From Pseudomonas orientalis (GTDB lineage: Bacteria; Pseudomonadota; Gammaproteobacteria; Pseudomonadales; Pseudomonadaceae), in contig NZ_CP018049.1 in NCBI RefSeq assembly GCF_002934065.1, positions 2,292,501 to 2,356,500 on the forward strand: a stretch of 64,000 nucleotides of DNA. The letters run 5' to 3'. Below the pieces are notes generated by a model. It had not been told where the DNA came from. It saw nothing but the letters and a program-made list of their open reading frames with translations, and ran no database searches. A program made the translations under genes and the position numbers. Positions 49,357 to 56,964 of this stretch are shown in pieces; the stretch's first letter is position 1, and every line of letters begins with the position of its first letter.

Positions 49357-50574
49357 ATGGAAAGCGCCTATGACACCGAGTCCCCGGTCATCCAGGGCTT
49401 GCTCGACACCGATTACTACACCTTCACCATGATGCAGGCGGTGCTGCACCAGCACCCCAATGTGGATGTGGAATACAACTTCATCGTTCGCTCCAGGGAA
49501 AAGCTCGGCCATCTGATCCCACAGTTGCGAACCGAACTGGAAAAGCTTGCCGGCCTGCAGATGCGTGAAGGCGAGCTGCGCTTCCTGTTCAACCCGCGCT
49601 TTCGCGAATACCTCACGCCGGATTACGAGCGCTTCCTCGGGCTGTTTCGCTTCGACCTGCGTTATATCCACGTCAGTGAAGTGGACGGGCAATTGAACAT
49701 CCGGGTGATCGGCCCGATGCTGCACTGCATCATGTTCGAGCAACCGGTACTGGCGCTGGTCAGTGAATTGCGCAACCGCGACAAGTACCCCGACGTGATC
49801 CTTGAGGACGTCACCCGCAAGCTCTACCAGAAGTTCGACTGGCTGGAGAAAAACCTCAGCCGCGACGAGCTGGCCGACCTGCGCGTCTCCGACTTTTCCA
49901 CACGCCGGCGTCTGTCATTCAAGGCCCAGCGCGAAGTGGTGGACATCATGCGCCGCGACTTCCCAGGGCAGTTTCTTGGTACCAGCAACGCGCACCTGGC
50001 CTATGAATTCGATTTGCCGCTGATCGGCACCATGGCCCACCAATGGCTGATGGTGCACCAGCAACTGGGGCGCCTGCGCGAAAGCCAGAACGCCGCACTG
50101 GAAAACTGGGTGCGCGAGTACCGCGGCCGTCTCGGGATGGCCCTGACCGATTGCATCAGTACCGATTTCTTCCTCAAGGATTTCGACCTGTACTTCGCCA
50201 AGCTCTACGACGGCCTGCGCCAGGACTCCGGCGACCCCATCGTGTGGGCCGACAAGGTACTGGCCAGATATAAGGAACTCGGTATCGACCCCATGACCAA
50301 AGACCTTATGTTCTCGGACGGTCTGAATTTCGAAAAATGCCTGCCGATCCTGCGGCACATCCGCGGCAAGGCCCGGTTCGGCTTCGGCATGGGCACCAGC
50401 CTTGCCTGCGATGTGGACGGTGTGGAGCCACTGAGCATCGTGATGAAGCTGGTGCGGGTACACGGCGAGCCGGTGGTGAAATTCTCCGATGACCCGGTGA
50501 AGAACGTCTGCGAAGACCCGTCGTTTTTGCAGTACGCGGCACAGGTATTCAACATTGGTAGCGTGGAGGTATGA
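49357..50574 (+). CDS. pncB: Nicotinate phosphoribosyltransferase
   Basis: Converts nicotinate and PRPP to nicotinate mononucleotide, coupled to ATP hydrolysis. 405 residues, typical length. Recognised by VIQGLLDTDYYTFTMMQAVLHQHPNVDVEYNFIVRS at the N-terminus, DFSTRRRLSFKAQ, GTSNAHLAYEFDLPLIGTMAHQW (with the phosphorylated His), LTDCISTDFFL, LRQDSGDPIVWADK and FSDGLNFEKCLPIL, FGFGMGTSLACDV. Middle gene of the NAD salvage operon; the nadE ATG comes one base after its stop. Confidence 0.96.
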   Translation: MESAYDTESPVIQGLLDTDYYTFTMMQAVLHQHPNVDVEYNFIVRSREKLGHLIPQLRTELEKLAGLQMREGELRFLFNPRFREYLTPDYERFLGLFRFDLRYIHVSEVDGQLNIRVIGPMLHCIMFEQPVLALVSELRNRDKYPDVILEDVTRKLYQKFDWLEKNLSRDELADLRVSDFSTRRRLSFKAQREVVDIMRRDFPGQFLGTSNAHLAYEFDLPLIGTMAHQWLMVHQQLGRLRESQNAALENWVREYRGRLGMALTDCISTDFFLKDFDLYFAKLYDGLRQDSGDPIVWADKVLARYKELGIDPMTKDLMFSDGLNFEKCLPILRHIRGKARFGFGMGTSLACDVDGVEPLSIVMKLVRVHGEPVVKFSDDPVKNVCEDPSFLQYAAQVFNIGSVEV

Positions 50575-50575
50575 C

Positions 50576-51391
50576 ATGCACACTCAAGAACGCATCGCCC
50601 GTGCGCTGAACGTCGATCGCTCGCTGGTCGCAGGCGGCGAATCCCAGGAAATTCAACGGCGCATCGATTTCATCAAGACCACGTTGCGCGCTTCTGGCTG
50701 CAAGGCGCTGGTGCTGGGCATCAGCGGCGGCGTCGACTCGTTGCTCGCAGGCCGCCTGTGCCAGTTGGCGGTGCAGCAACTGCGCGACGAAGACTACGCC
50801 GCGCGCTTTATCGCCATGCGTCTGCCCTACAAAACCCAGGGCGACGAACACGATGCCCAGGCCTCCCTGGATTTTATCCTGCCGGACCATGTCGATACCC
50901 TGGACATTGCCGCCAGTGTCGACGGCCTGATGACCAGCCTGGCCGCTGCGCAAGCCAGTGCCGCACAACGCGATTTCATCAAGGGCAATGTCAAGGCCCG
51001 CGCGCGCATGATCGCGCAATATGCGCTCGCCAACCTGCACAATGGCCTGGTGGTCGGCACCGACCAGGCGGCTGAAGCGCTGATGGGGTTCTTCACTAAA
51101 TTCGGCGATGGCGCCTGCGACCTTGCGCCGTTGTCTGGCCTGACCAAATCCCAGGTGCGCCTGCTTGCAACCGCACTCGGTGCCCCGGCAAAACTGGCGC
51201 AAAAGCCGCCGACTGCCGATCTTGAAGAACTGGTACCGGGAAAACTCGATGAGGACGCCTACGGTTGCTCGTACGCCGAGATCGACGCGTACTTGATGGG
51301 CGAACCGGTGAGCGAGCGGGTGAGGGCGATTGTCGAGGCGGCGTATGGCAAGACAGCGCATAAACGTGCGTTGCCGATTGCCCCGCAGTAG
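50576..51391 (+). CDS. nadE: NH3-dependent NAD+ synthetase
   Basis: Final step of NAD synthesis: amidation of nicotinate adenine dinucleotide with ammonia. 271 residues, the size of the ammonia-dependent single-domain form. The ATP-pyrophosphatase P-loop is LGISGGVDSLLAGRLCQLA (50-55 = SGGVDS), with MRLPYKTQGDEHDA, GNVKARARMIAQYALAN, VVGTDQAAEALMGFFTKFGDGACDLAPLSGLTKSQVR and PTADLEELVPGKLDEDAYG. Last gene of the NrtR-controlled operon; pncB-nadE spacing is one base, so expression is coupled. Confidence 0.95.
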   Translation: MHTQERIARALNVDRSLVAGGESQEIQRRIDFIKTTLRASGCKALVLGISGGVDSLLAGRLCQLAVQQLRDEDYAARFIAMRLPYKTQGDEHDAQASLDFILPDHVDTLDIAASVDGLMTSLAAAQASAAQRDFIKGNVKARARMIAQYALANLHNGLVVGTDQAAEALMGFFTKFGDGACDLAPLSGLTKSQVRLLATALGAPAKLAQKPPTADLEELVPGKLDEDAYGCSYAEIDAYLMGEPVSERVRAIVEAAYGKTAHKRALPIAPQ

Positions 51392-51502
51392 GCGCGGGCT
51401 GCAAGCCATATCAGGAAGTGTCTCGCCGTGAAATGGAATTTTTCCTACATTATTGAAGGATGAGGATTCTTTACGCTCTGGGCTATCAATGAGTTCAGGA
51501 TC

Positions 51503-51979
51503 ATGGGAATGGCTTCCAGCGTATTGAGAGCGAGTGATTCAATTGCCAGGGTGTTGCGCCGCAACCTGCCAGTGCTTCTCGGCACGACGGCCATGGCGAT
51601 TTTGTCAGGCATCCTGGTGACGGTATTGGATGATGCGACCTATCTGCGCCGGTTCGACCCGTCGCTCAAAGCGCAGATGTCCGGGTGGAGTCTTGTCGCA
51701 TTGGCGACTGTTGCCGTGTTTTCCAATGTCATGATGGTGTGCGGTCGGCATTGGGCGGGTGTTGTCCTGGCAGGCTATTTTGCGATGTGTCTGATGCTGG
51801 TGGTACCGACGCTTCAGTACCATCCCCACACCCTGGCCTATTCGTTGGGTGTCGTATGTCCGCTGTGCGGATTGCTGCTGCTCAATAGCGAACGCCACCG
51901 CGAGATGCGCCACTCGCTGTTCAAGCTACGTGTTCAGCTCCACGGCGGCGGCGATCGGCGCGCAGACCGCTCTGTTTGA
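51503..51979 (+). CDS. Small hypothetical membrane protein
   Basis: 158 residues, family not recognised. Four hydrophobic segments can be drawn (LPVLLGTTAMAILSGILVTVL; WSLVALATVAVFSNVMMV; WAGVVLAGYFAMCLMLVV; LAYSLGVVCPLCGLLLL) followed by a basic, His/Arg-rich cytoplasmic tail. Start at ATG 51503, 111 bp after nadE. Its base composition looks less GC-rich than the flanking nadE and MATE genes, as does the following gene, suggesting an acquired patch. No homology-based function can be offered. Confidence 0.5.
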   Translation: MGMASSVLRASDSIARVLRRNLPVLLGTTAMAILSGILVTVLDDATYLRRFDPSLKAQMSGWSLVALATVAVFSNVMMVCGRHWAGVVLAGYFAMCLMLVVPTLQYHPHTLAYSLGVVCPLCGLLLLNSERHREMRHSLFKLRVQLHGGGDRRADRSV

Positions 51980-52051
51980 CCTTGCACTTCGCCAGCCTTG
52001 CAGGCGTTTGGTGGGTAGCCCAATCCTGATGCGAAAACCCTATGTTGGTTT

Positions 52052-52079
52052 GGAACTGCACTGTTTCAGTTGCCACCAA
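52052..52079 (+). promoter_or_regulatory. hrp box (HrpL-type ECF sigma promoter)
   Basis: GGAACT, 15 bases, CCACCAA. This meets the hrp box form GGAAC(C/T)-N15/16-CCACNNA and lies about 70 bp upstream of a gene with type III secretion features. Confidence 0.7.
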
Positions 52080-52148
52080 CAGGCAGCTGAACCGAGCGCT
52101 TGTGTGTTTGGCCAGGCCGTTGTTACGTCCAAGACATGAGGTGTTGCC

Positions 52149-53402
52149 ATGATGAATCCTTACTTAAACCAACCGTTCTATTCGCCTCCGCCCGTGCAGA
52201 ACCACGAATTTTCGCCAGCGGGTAATGCGACGACGAATATGCCTGGCGTAATGACCAGCAATTATTCCCACTCGGCCGTTGCAGACATGCTGCTGCAAAA
52301 CTTCGAATATTTCAGATCGCCTGGCAGTTCGTTCGCGTCTCGGGAGTCGCTGGCTGATGTGGCCAATCGCCCATTGGGGATGGGCGGTCATGATGACCAG
52401 ATGACGTTGCTGGCCAGGGATATATTGGGTCGGCCCGGTCTCGCAAGCCTGTTTGACGGTATTCAAAACGGCGCTCAGGAGGATGGCCTGATTAACCGCG
52501 AGGATATGCAACTGGCTATCGGTCAGTTGTCTCAGCAGGAGGCAGGCGGCTATTCCGCACTGTCAGGCAATCGGTTCGCCGGAGGGAATAACGGCGCGAT
52601 GCAACAGCAGAGAATAAATCAGCAATGCTTTCCTCAGTTCAACGCGCAACCTGCATTTAGTGGTGGGCCGCAAGGCATGCAAGGCTGGCAGGCGACGCAG
52701 CCCCCGTCCTATATGGGCGTGCAAGGTAACCAGCCATGGAGCCCGATGATGGCCGCAGGTCGACCCTATGCCAATGACAGTGACGAGGCGTTCTCGGCCA
52801 AGGTGCTTTCCCATTTCAGTGCCCTGCAAGAACCTTCGCGAGGCAGCATCACGGACGAATCGCTGAGCGCCGCTGCGTCGGGACATACCCTGGATGGACG
52901 ACCTATCAGTGCGGCCGATACTGCTGTCGCGCAGGAATTGATGGAGCGAGGGCAACTGTTCAAGACACTGGACCAAGGCCGCAGTGGCGTGCTTGACGGC
53001 AGTATCTCCCGGCAGGACCTGGGGGATGCATCGAATACATTCAGGACGATGAGCGACGAAGGGCTGCTGCATGCCGTCAAAAATAATTTCAGACAGTTTA
53101 CCGCCGGTGCGGATGACAAGTACGTCAATGTCAATGAGCTGAAAGAGGCGGCGGGTCTTACCCCGTCCACACGAACCTTCAGTCCGCAAGCGCGCGAAGT
53201 GGCCCTGGAATTGCTCAATCGTCCTGGCTTGTTGCGTGAGCTGGATATCGGCGTTCGGGAGGAGGGCAAGCCGGGTGCTGAAGACCAACGCTTTGATATG
53301 GTCAACATCGACCACATGATCGACCAGCAATCCTCCCGTGCGCCAGGCAAACCCTACGCCAGCGCGTATGCGGGTAACTTCTCCGTATCCGCCGGCGGGT
53401 AA
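52149..53402 (+). CDS. Putative type III secreted protein with HrpF/NolX/HrpK-like repeats
   Basis: 417 residues. Three copies of an ~85-residue unit (42-127, 211-296, 302-392): a helical LLxNFxxF...SLxxVA part, then a part like LARDILGRPGLASLFDGIQNGAQEDGLINREDM, with (L/F)D...G..DG.I.R.D recurring. This pattern recalls the repeats of HrpF, NolX, PopF and HrpK translocon proteins, but the hydrophobic C-terminal segments of true translocators are absent. The linker 128-210 is rich in Gln, Gly, Asn and Pro. The N-terminus suits type III export: polar and Pro/Ser/Asn-rich, Pro at position 4, no acidic residue before Glu20. An hrp box stands upstream. Only one Cys; no catalytic motif. An EF-hand-like calcium protein is the alternative. 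No secretion genes lie nearby. Confidence 0.6.
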   Translation: MMNPYLNQPFYSPPPVQNHEFSPAGNATTNMPGVMTSNYSHSAVADMLLQNFEYFRSPGSSFASRESLADVANRPLGMGGHDDQMTLLARDILGRPGLASLFDGIQNGAQEDGLINREDMQLAIGQLSQQEAGGYSALSGNRFAGGNNGAMQQQRINQQCFPQFNAQPAFSGGPQGMQGWQATQPPSYMGVQGNQPWSPMMAAGRPYANDSDEAFSAKVLSHFSALQEPSRGSITDESLSAAASGHTLDGRPISAADTAVAQELMERGQLFKTLDQGRSGVLDGSISRQDLGDASNTFRTMSDEGLLHAVKNNFRQFTAGADDKYVNVNELKEAAGLTPSTRTFSPQAREVALELLNRPGLLRELDIGVREEGKPGAEDQRFDMVNIDHMIDQQSSRAPGKPYASAYAGNFSVSAGG

Positions 53403-53490
53403 TATTTGCGGCTATCAAAGGCTGCTTTCCGGCAGGCGGATAGCAGCCGCCCCTGGCACCTGCCTCGTTGCACGCAACTACCTGCCCTCT

Positions 53491-53560
53491 GGAGTGGTCC
53501 ATCGATCTCGGCGTACCATTGGCGGTTCAGCGCCAACAGCCTCAAGCGATTGACCACTCC
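53491..53560 (+). other. Inverted repeat in the leader of the MATE gene
   Basis: GGAGTGGTC (53491-53499) and GACCACTCC (53552-53560) could close a ~70-base structured leader ending about 26 bases before the MATE start. No known riboswitch consensus was recognised. Nothing else is seen in the 184-bp gap. Confidence 0.35.
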
Positions 53561-53586
53561 ACTGCCACCCAGGGGCCCAAACCATC

Positions 53587-54942
53587 ATGGAAGTCACCCA
53601 GCAACGACCGTTGTGGCAGGTTTACCTGTTCTTTCTGGCACCGATGGTGCTCTCCAATTTTCTGCAAAGCTTCTCCGGTACGCTCAACGGCATCTATGTC
53701 GGGCAGATGCTCGGTACCCACGCGCTGGCGGCGGTGTCGGGCATGTTCCCCATCGTGTTTTTCTTCATCGCCCTGGTAATTGGCCTGGGTGCCGGCGCCT
53801 CGGTGCTGATCGGCCAGGCCTGGGGCGCCGGGGAGACGGGCTTGGTCAAGGTGATCACCGGCGCCACGCTGACCCTTGGCGCTCTGATAGGCCTGCTCGC
53901 GGCCGTACTGGGTGGGCTGTTTGCGCGCCCCGCGCTGCAGGCCCTGGGAACCCCCGTCGACGTGCTGGACGATGCGGTGGGCTACGCCCAGGTGATGATG
54001 CTGATCATGCCGCTGCTGCTGGTATTTATCCTCTATACCCAGCTGCTGCGCGGCGTCAGCGACACGGTTTCGCCGTTGTTGGCGCTGATGGTATCGACCC
54101 TGGTGGGCTTGTTGCTGACGCCGGCGCTGATCCGCGGCTGGATCGGCCTGCCGCCCATGGGTATCCAGAGTGCGGCGTACGCCGGGCTGGCGGGGAATGC
54201 CCTGGCGATGCTGTTCCTGATTCTGCGCCTGCGCCACAAGCAGCACGTGATGGCGCCGGATCGCGAGATGCTCGCAGCCCTGCGCCTGGACCGGGTGATC
54301 CTCGGCAAGGTCCTGCGCATCGGTTTGCCTACCGGCTTGCAGATGGTGGTGCTGTCGTTGTCCGAGTTGGTCATCCTGGCGCTGGTCAACGGCCACGGTT
54401 CCCAGGCAACGGCGGCGTACGGCGCGGTGACGCAGATCGTCAATTACGTGCAGTTTCCGGCGCTGTCGATTGCCATCACCGCCTCGATCCTGGGCGCGCA
54501 GGCCATTGGCGCCGGGCGCCTGGAGCGCATCGGGCCGATCCTGCGCACCGGGCTGTTGATCAATACCGGCCTCACCGGTGGCCTGATCGTGCTCGGCTAT
54601 GGGTTGTCGCATTGGCTGCTGGGTCTGTTCATCACCGACGCCGCTGCGCGCGTCAACGCCGAGCACCTGTTGCATATCATGCTGTGGAGCATCCTGGTGT
54701 TCGGCTTCCAGGCCGTGATCGGCGGGATCATGCGCGCCAGCGGCGTGGTGCTGATGCCGGTCGCCATCTCGATTTTCTGTGTGCTGTGCGTGGAACTGCC
54801 GGTGGCGTACCTGTTCAATGCGCACTTTGGCCTGGAAGGGGTGTGGATGGCATTTCCGGTGACTTATCTGGCGATGCTGGTGTTGCAGACAGCCTATTAC
54901 CGCCTGGTATGGCGGCATAAGCAGATCAAGCGGCTGGTGTGA
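53587..54942 (+). CDS. MATE-family multidrug efflux transporter
   Basis: Inner-membrane Na+- or H+-coupled exporter of 451 residues with 12 hydrophobic segments. MATE signatures: LAPMVLSNFLQSFSGTLNGIYVGQMLGTHALAAVSGMFPIVFFFIALVIGLGAGASVLIGQAWGAGE, YTQLLRGVSDTVSPLLALMVS, LVNGHGSQATAAYGAVTQIVNYVQFPALSIAITASILGAQAIGAGRLERI and a late FQAVIGGIMRASGVVLMPV. NorM/DinF-like. Followed 40 bp later by an MFS gene, possibly in one transcript. Drug or metabolite spectrum unknown. Confidence 0.92.
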   Translation: MEVTQQRPLWQVYLFFLAPMVLSNFLQSFSGTLNGIYVGQMLGTHALAAVSGMFPIVFFFIALVIGLGAGASVLIGQAWGAGETGLVKVITGATLTLGALIGLLAAVLGGLFARPALQALGTPVDVLDDAVGYAQVMMLIMPLLLVFILYTQLLRGVSDTVSPLLALMVSTLVGLLLTPALIRGWIGLPPMGIQSAAYAGLAGNALAMLFLILRLRHKQHVMAPDREMLAALRLDRVILGKVLRIGLPTGLQMVVLSLSELVILALVNGHGSQATAAYGAVTQIVNYVQFPALSIAITASILGAQAIGAGRLERIGPILRTGLLINTGLTGGLIVLGYGLSHWLLGLFITDAAARVNAEHLLHIMLWSILVFGFQAVIGGIMRASGVVLMPVAISIFCVLCVELPVAYLFNAHFGLEGVWMAFPVTYLAMLVLQTAYYRLVWRHKQIKRLV

Positions 54943-54982
54943 TACAAGGTTGCCCCACCTAAGGACAGAAGGCGCTTTATCA

Positions 54983-56176
54983 ATGGCAAATCCCTACGCC
55001 GCGTTGTTCCAGGTTCCCGGCGCTCGCGCTTTTGTCCTGGCAGGCATGCTGGCACGCATGCCGATCTCCATGACCGGTATCGGCCTGATCACCATGCTCT
55101 CGCAGGTGCATGGCGGTTATGGCCTGGCGGGCTCGGTGGCGGCGGTGTTCGCGTTGGCCACGGCATTTTGTGCGCCGCAGGTGTCGCGTCTGGTGGATCG
55201 ATACGGCCAGGGCAGGGTGCTGCCCATCGCCGCGCTGATCGGTGGGGGCGCGTTGTTGATGGTGCTGCTGTGCACGCGTCTGCAGGCGCCGAACTGGACG
55301 TTGTTCCTGTTCGCCGCGCTGGCCGGTTGCATGCCCAACATGTCGGCCATGGTGCGAGCGCGCTGGACCGAGTTGTACCGCGGCCAGCCCAGGCTGCAAA
55401 CCGCGTTCGCCCTGGAGTCGGTGCTCGATGAGGTGTGCTTCATCATCGGCCCGCCCATTTCGGTCGGTCTGAGCGTGGTGCTGTTTGCCGAGGCCGGGCC
55501 TTTGGTGGCGGCGCTGTTGCTGGCGGTGGGCGTGACCACTTTCGTGCTGCAACGCGAGACCGAACCGCCGGTGCACCCACGCCACGACCACCATGGACGC
55601 TGGCTGATCGCTTCGCCTTCGGTGCTGATCCTGATGACCCTGTTGCTGGCCATGGGTGTAATCGTCGGGGTGGTGGATGTGGTCAGCGTCGCCTTTGCTC
55701 AGCATCAGGGTCAACCCGCCGCGGCGAGTATCGTGCTGTCGGTCTACGCCATCGGCTCCTGCCTGGCCGGCCTGGCTTTCGGCACGCTCAAGCTCAAGGC
55801 CTCGTTGCCTCGGCAGTTTCTGTTCTGCGGCGTGGCCACGGCGTTGACGACGTTGCCGTTACTGTGGGTAACCGATATTCCGGGCCTGGCCGTGGCGATC
55901 TTTATCTCCGGCCTGTTTTTCGCCCCGACCCTGATCGTGTCCATGGCGCTGGTGGAGCAAGTGGTCCCACCGAGCCGCCTCACTGAAGGCATGACCTGGC
56001 TGATCACCGGCCTGAGCATCGGCGTGGCCATTGGCGCCGCCAGCTCGGGCTGGATGATTGACCACTCCGGCGCCGCCAGCGGATTCTGGGTGGCGCTGGC
56101 GGCGGGGTTGGTGGTGTTGGGTTCGGCCGTGCTGGGGTATCGGCGGTTGGGCAGTCAGCCAATCGCCGGGCAATGA
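54983..56176 (+). CDS. MFS transporter
   Basis: 397-residue inner-membrane permease with about 12 spans, of the less studied MFS group near the SetB/YcaD-like families. Distinctive stretches: MLARMPISMTGIGLITMLSQVHGGYGLAGSVAAVFALATAFCAPQVSRLVDRYGQGRVLPIA, MPNMSAMVRARWTELYRGQPRLQTAFALESVLDEVCFIIGPPISVGL. Such proteins are annotated only as MFS exporters in pseudomonads. Start ATG 54983 follows AAGGCG. Its 3' end overlaps the convergent hicB by 22 bp. Substrate unknown; NRPS-product export is not indicated. Confidence 0.85.
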   Translation: MANPYAALFQVPGARAFVLAGMLARMPISMTGIGLITMLSQVHGGYGLAGSVAAVFALATAFCAPQVSRLVDRYGQGRVLPIAALIGGGALLMVLLCTRLQAPNWTLFLFAALAGCMPNMSAMVRARWTELYRGQPRLQTAFALESVLDEVCFIIGPPISVGLSVVLFAEAGPLVAALLLAVGVTTFVLQRETEPPVHPRHDHHGRWLIASPSVLILMTLLLAMGVIVGVVDVVSVAFAQHQGQPAAASIVLSVYAIGSCLAGLAFGTLKLKASLPRQFLFCGVATALTTLPLLWVTDIPGLAVAIFISGLFFAPTLIVSMALVEQVVPPSRLTEGMTWLITGLSIGVAIGAASSGWMIDHSGAASGFWVALAAGLVVLGSAVLGYRRLGSQPIAGQ

Positions 56177-56508
56177 TGTTGTAAAAACTCATTCAGCGCC
56201 TGGCGTGTCAGATCGTTCAACGTCACTTTCTTGCGGGTCGCCGCCAGCGCTGCCGCCAAATGCAGGTCATGGCCCACGCGTACATTGAACGAGCCCTTGC
56301 AAGGCTTTTCCGGCGTTTGCCCGAGGGCCTGGCAGGTGGCGAGGTAATCGTCCACCGCCTCTCTGAAGGCCGCGTCCAGCTCGGCGACGGTTTTGCCTTC
56401 GTAGCTCACCAACGCCTTGATGAACAGGATTTTGCCGAACAGACAGTTGTCTTCGAGGCTGGCTTCGATGGAGCCGATGTAGCCTTTGTGTTTCAGCTGG
56501 TTGTTCAC
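56155..56508 (-). CDS. hicB: HicB-type antitoxin
   Basis: 117-residue antitoxin. The N-terminal partial RNase H fold (KGYIGSIEASLEDNCLFGKILFIKALVSYEGKTVAELDAAFREAVDDYLATCQALGQTPEKP) binds HicA, and the C-terminal ribbon-helix-helix (SFNVRVGHDLHLAAALAATRKKVTLNDLTRQALNEFL) binds DNA for autoregulation. Overlaps hicA by four bases, with hicA first in the operon as usual. Also overlaps the 3' end of the convergent MFS gene. Confidence 0.93.
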   Translation of the reverse strand: MNNQLKHKGYIGSIEASLEDNCLFGKILFIKALVSYEGKTVAELDAAFREAVDDYLATCQALGQTPEKPCKGSFNVRVGHDLHLAAALAATRKKVTLNDLTRQALNEFLQHHCPAIG

Positions 56509-56756
56509 TGAATCAGTTCTCCTGATTTCAATTGTTCGATGATTTGGCGCCGAATGTAGTGTTTCAGTTCGTTGCCGGGGTGAGGCTTGTGCAGGGTAAT
56601 CAGTGCACTGGGGTCGCCGATATCGAATTTGACCCGGCTTCCAGCCCCTTCAATCTGTGTGTAGCCCAGTCGGCGTAACAGCGTTACGCGTTCAGACCAG
56701 GTGAATGCCACGTGCTCATCGAGCAGTTTGGCGAGCAGCTTTTCATTTTTGGACAC
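56505..56756 (-). CDS. hicA: HicA-type mRNA interferase toxin
   Basis: 83-residue toxin with the double-stranded-RNA-binding-like fold that cleaves mRNA without a ribosome. Features: VTLLRRLGYTQIEGAGSRVKFDIGDPSALITLHKPHPGNELKHYIRRQIIEQLKSGEL; the catalytic His region is ITLHKPHPG. Longer at the N-terminus than minimal HicA (~60 residues) but the core is intact, so the toxin is probably active. The upstream 208-bp gap is shared with the divergent NRPS gene. Confidence 0.92.
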   Translation of the reverse strand: MSKNEKLLAKLLDEHVAFTWSERVTLLRRLGYTQIEGAGSRVKFDIGDPSALITLHKPHPGNELKHYIRRQIIEQLKSGELIQ

Positions 56757-56886
56757 GGCGTTTCCTGCGTGTAACTAAATGTAGTTGCAAAAAGTGGTGT
56801 GCGTCAATGCTAGCTCGACTCGGCGTGTCTTTCCCGGAATTGATGTAACCCTTGATAACACCTCGCTTGCAGCCCCCATTGCTCGC

Positions 56887-56909
56887 TAATTTTTCCCTCT
56901 CCGGTTCGT
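56887..56909 (+). promoter_or_regulatory. Possible PvdS-type (iron-starvation) promoter
   Basis: TAATT, 15 bases, CGT. The PvdS consensus is TAAAT-N16/17-CGT, so it has one mismatch and is one base short. It lies 56 bp before the NRPS start, where a pyoverdine sigma promoter is expected. Confidence 0.35.
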
Positions 56910-56964
56910 TTTATAGGGACGACGTGCCTTTGTGCTTCCTGCCTATTGCTCCGGACTCCAACAA

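Noticed and set aside
56155-56756. HicAB as part of the pyoverdine locus
   Set aside because: It is divergent from the NRPS gene and a self-contained toxin-antitoxin pair; proximity alone does not support a functional link.
56774-56806. PvdS-type box CTAAAT...CGT further upstream of the NRPS
   Set aside because: TAAAT is present, but about 21 bases separate it from the next CGT, beyond the 16-17 needed.
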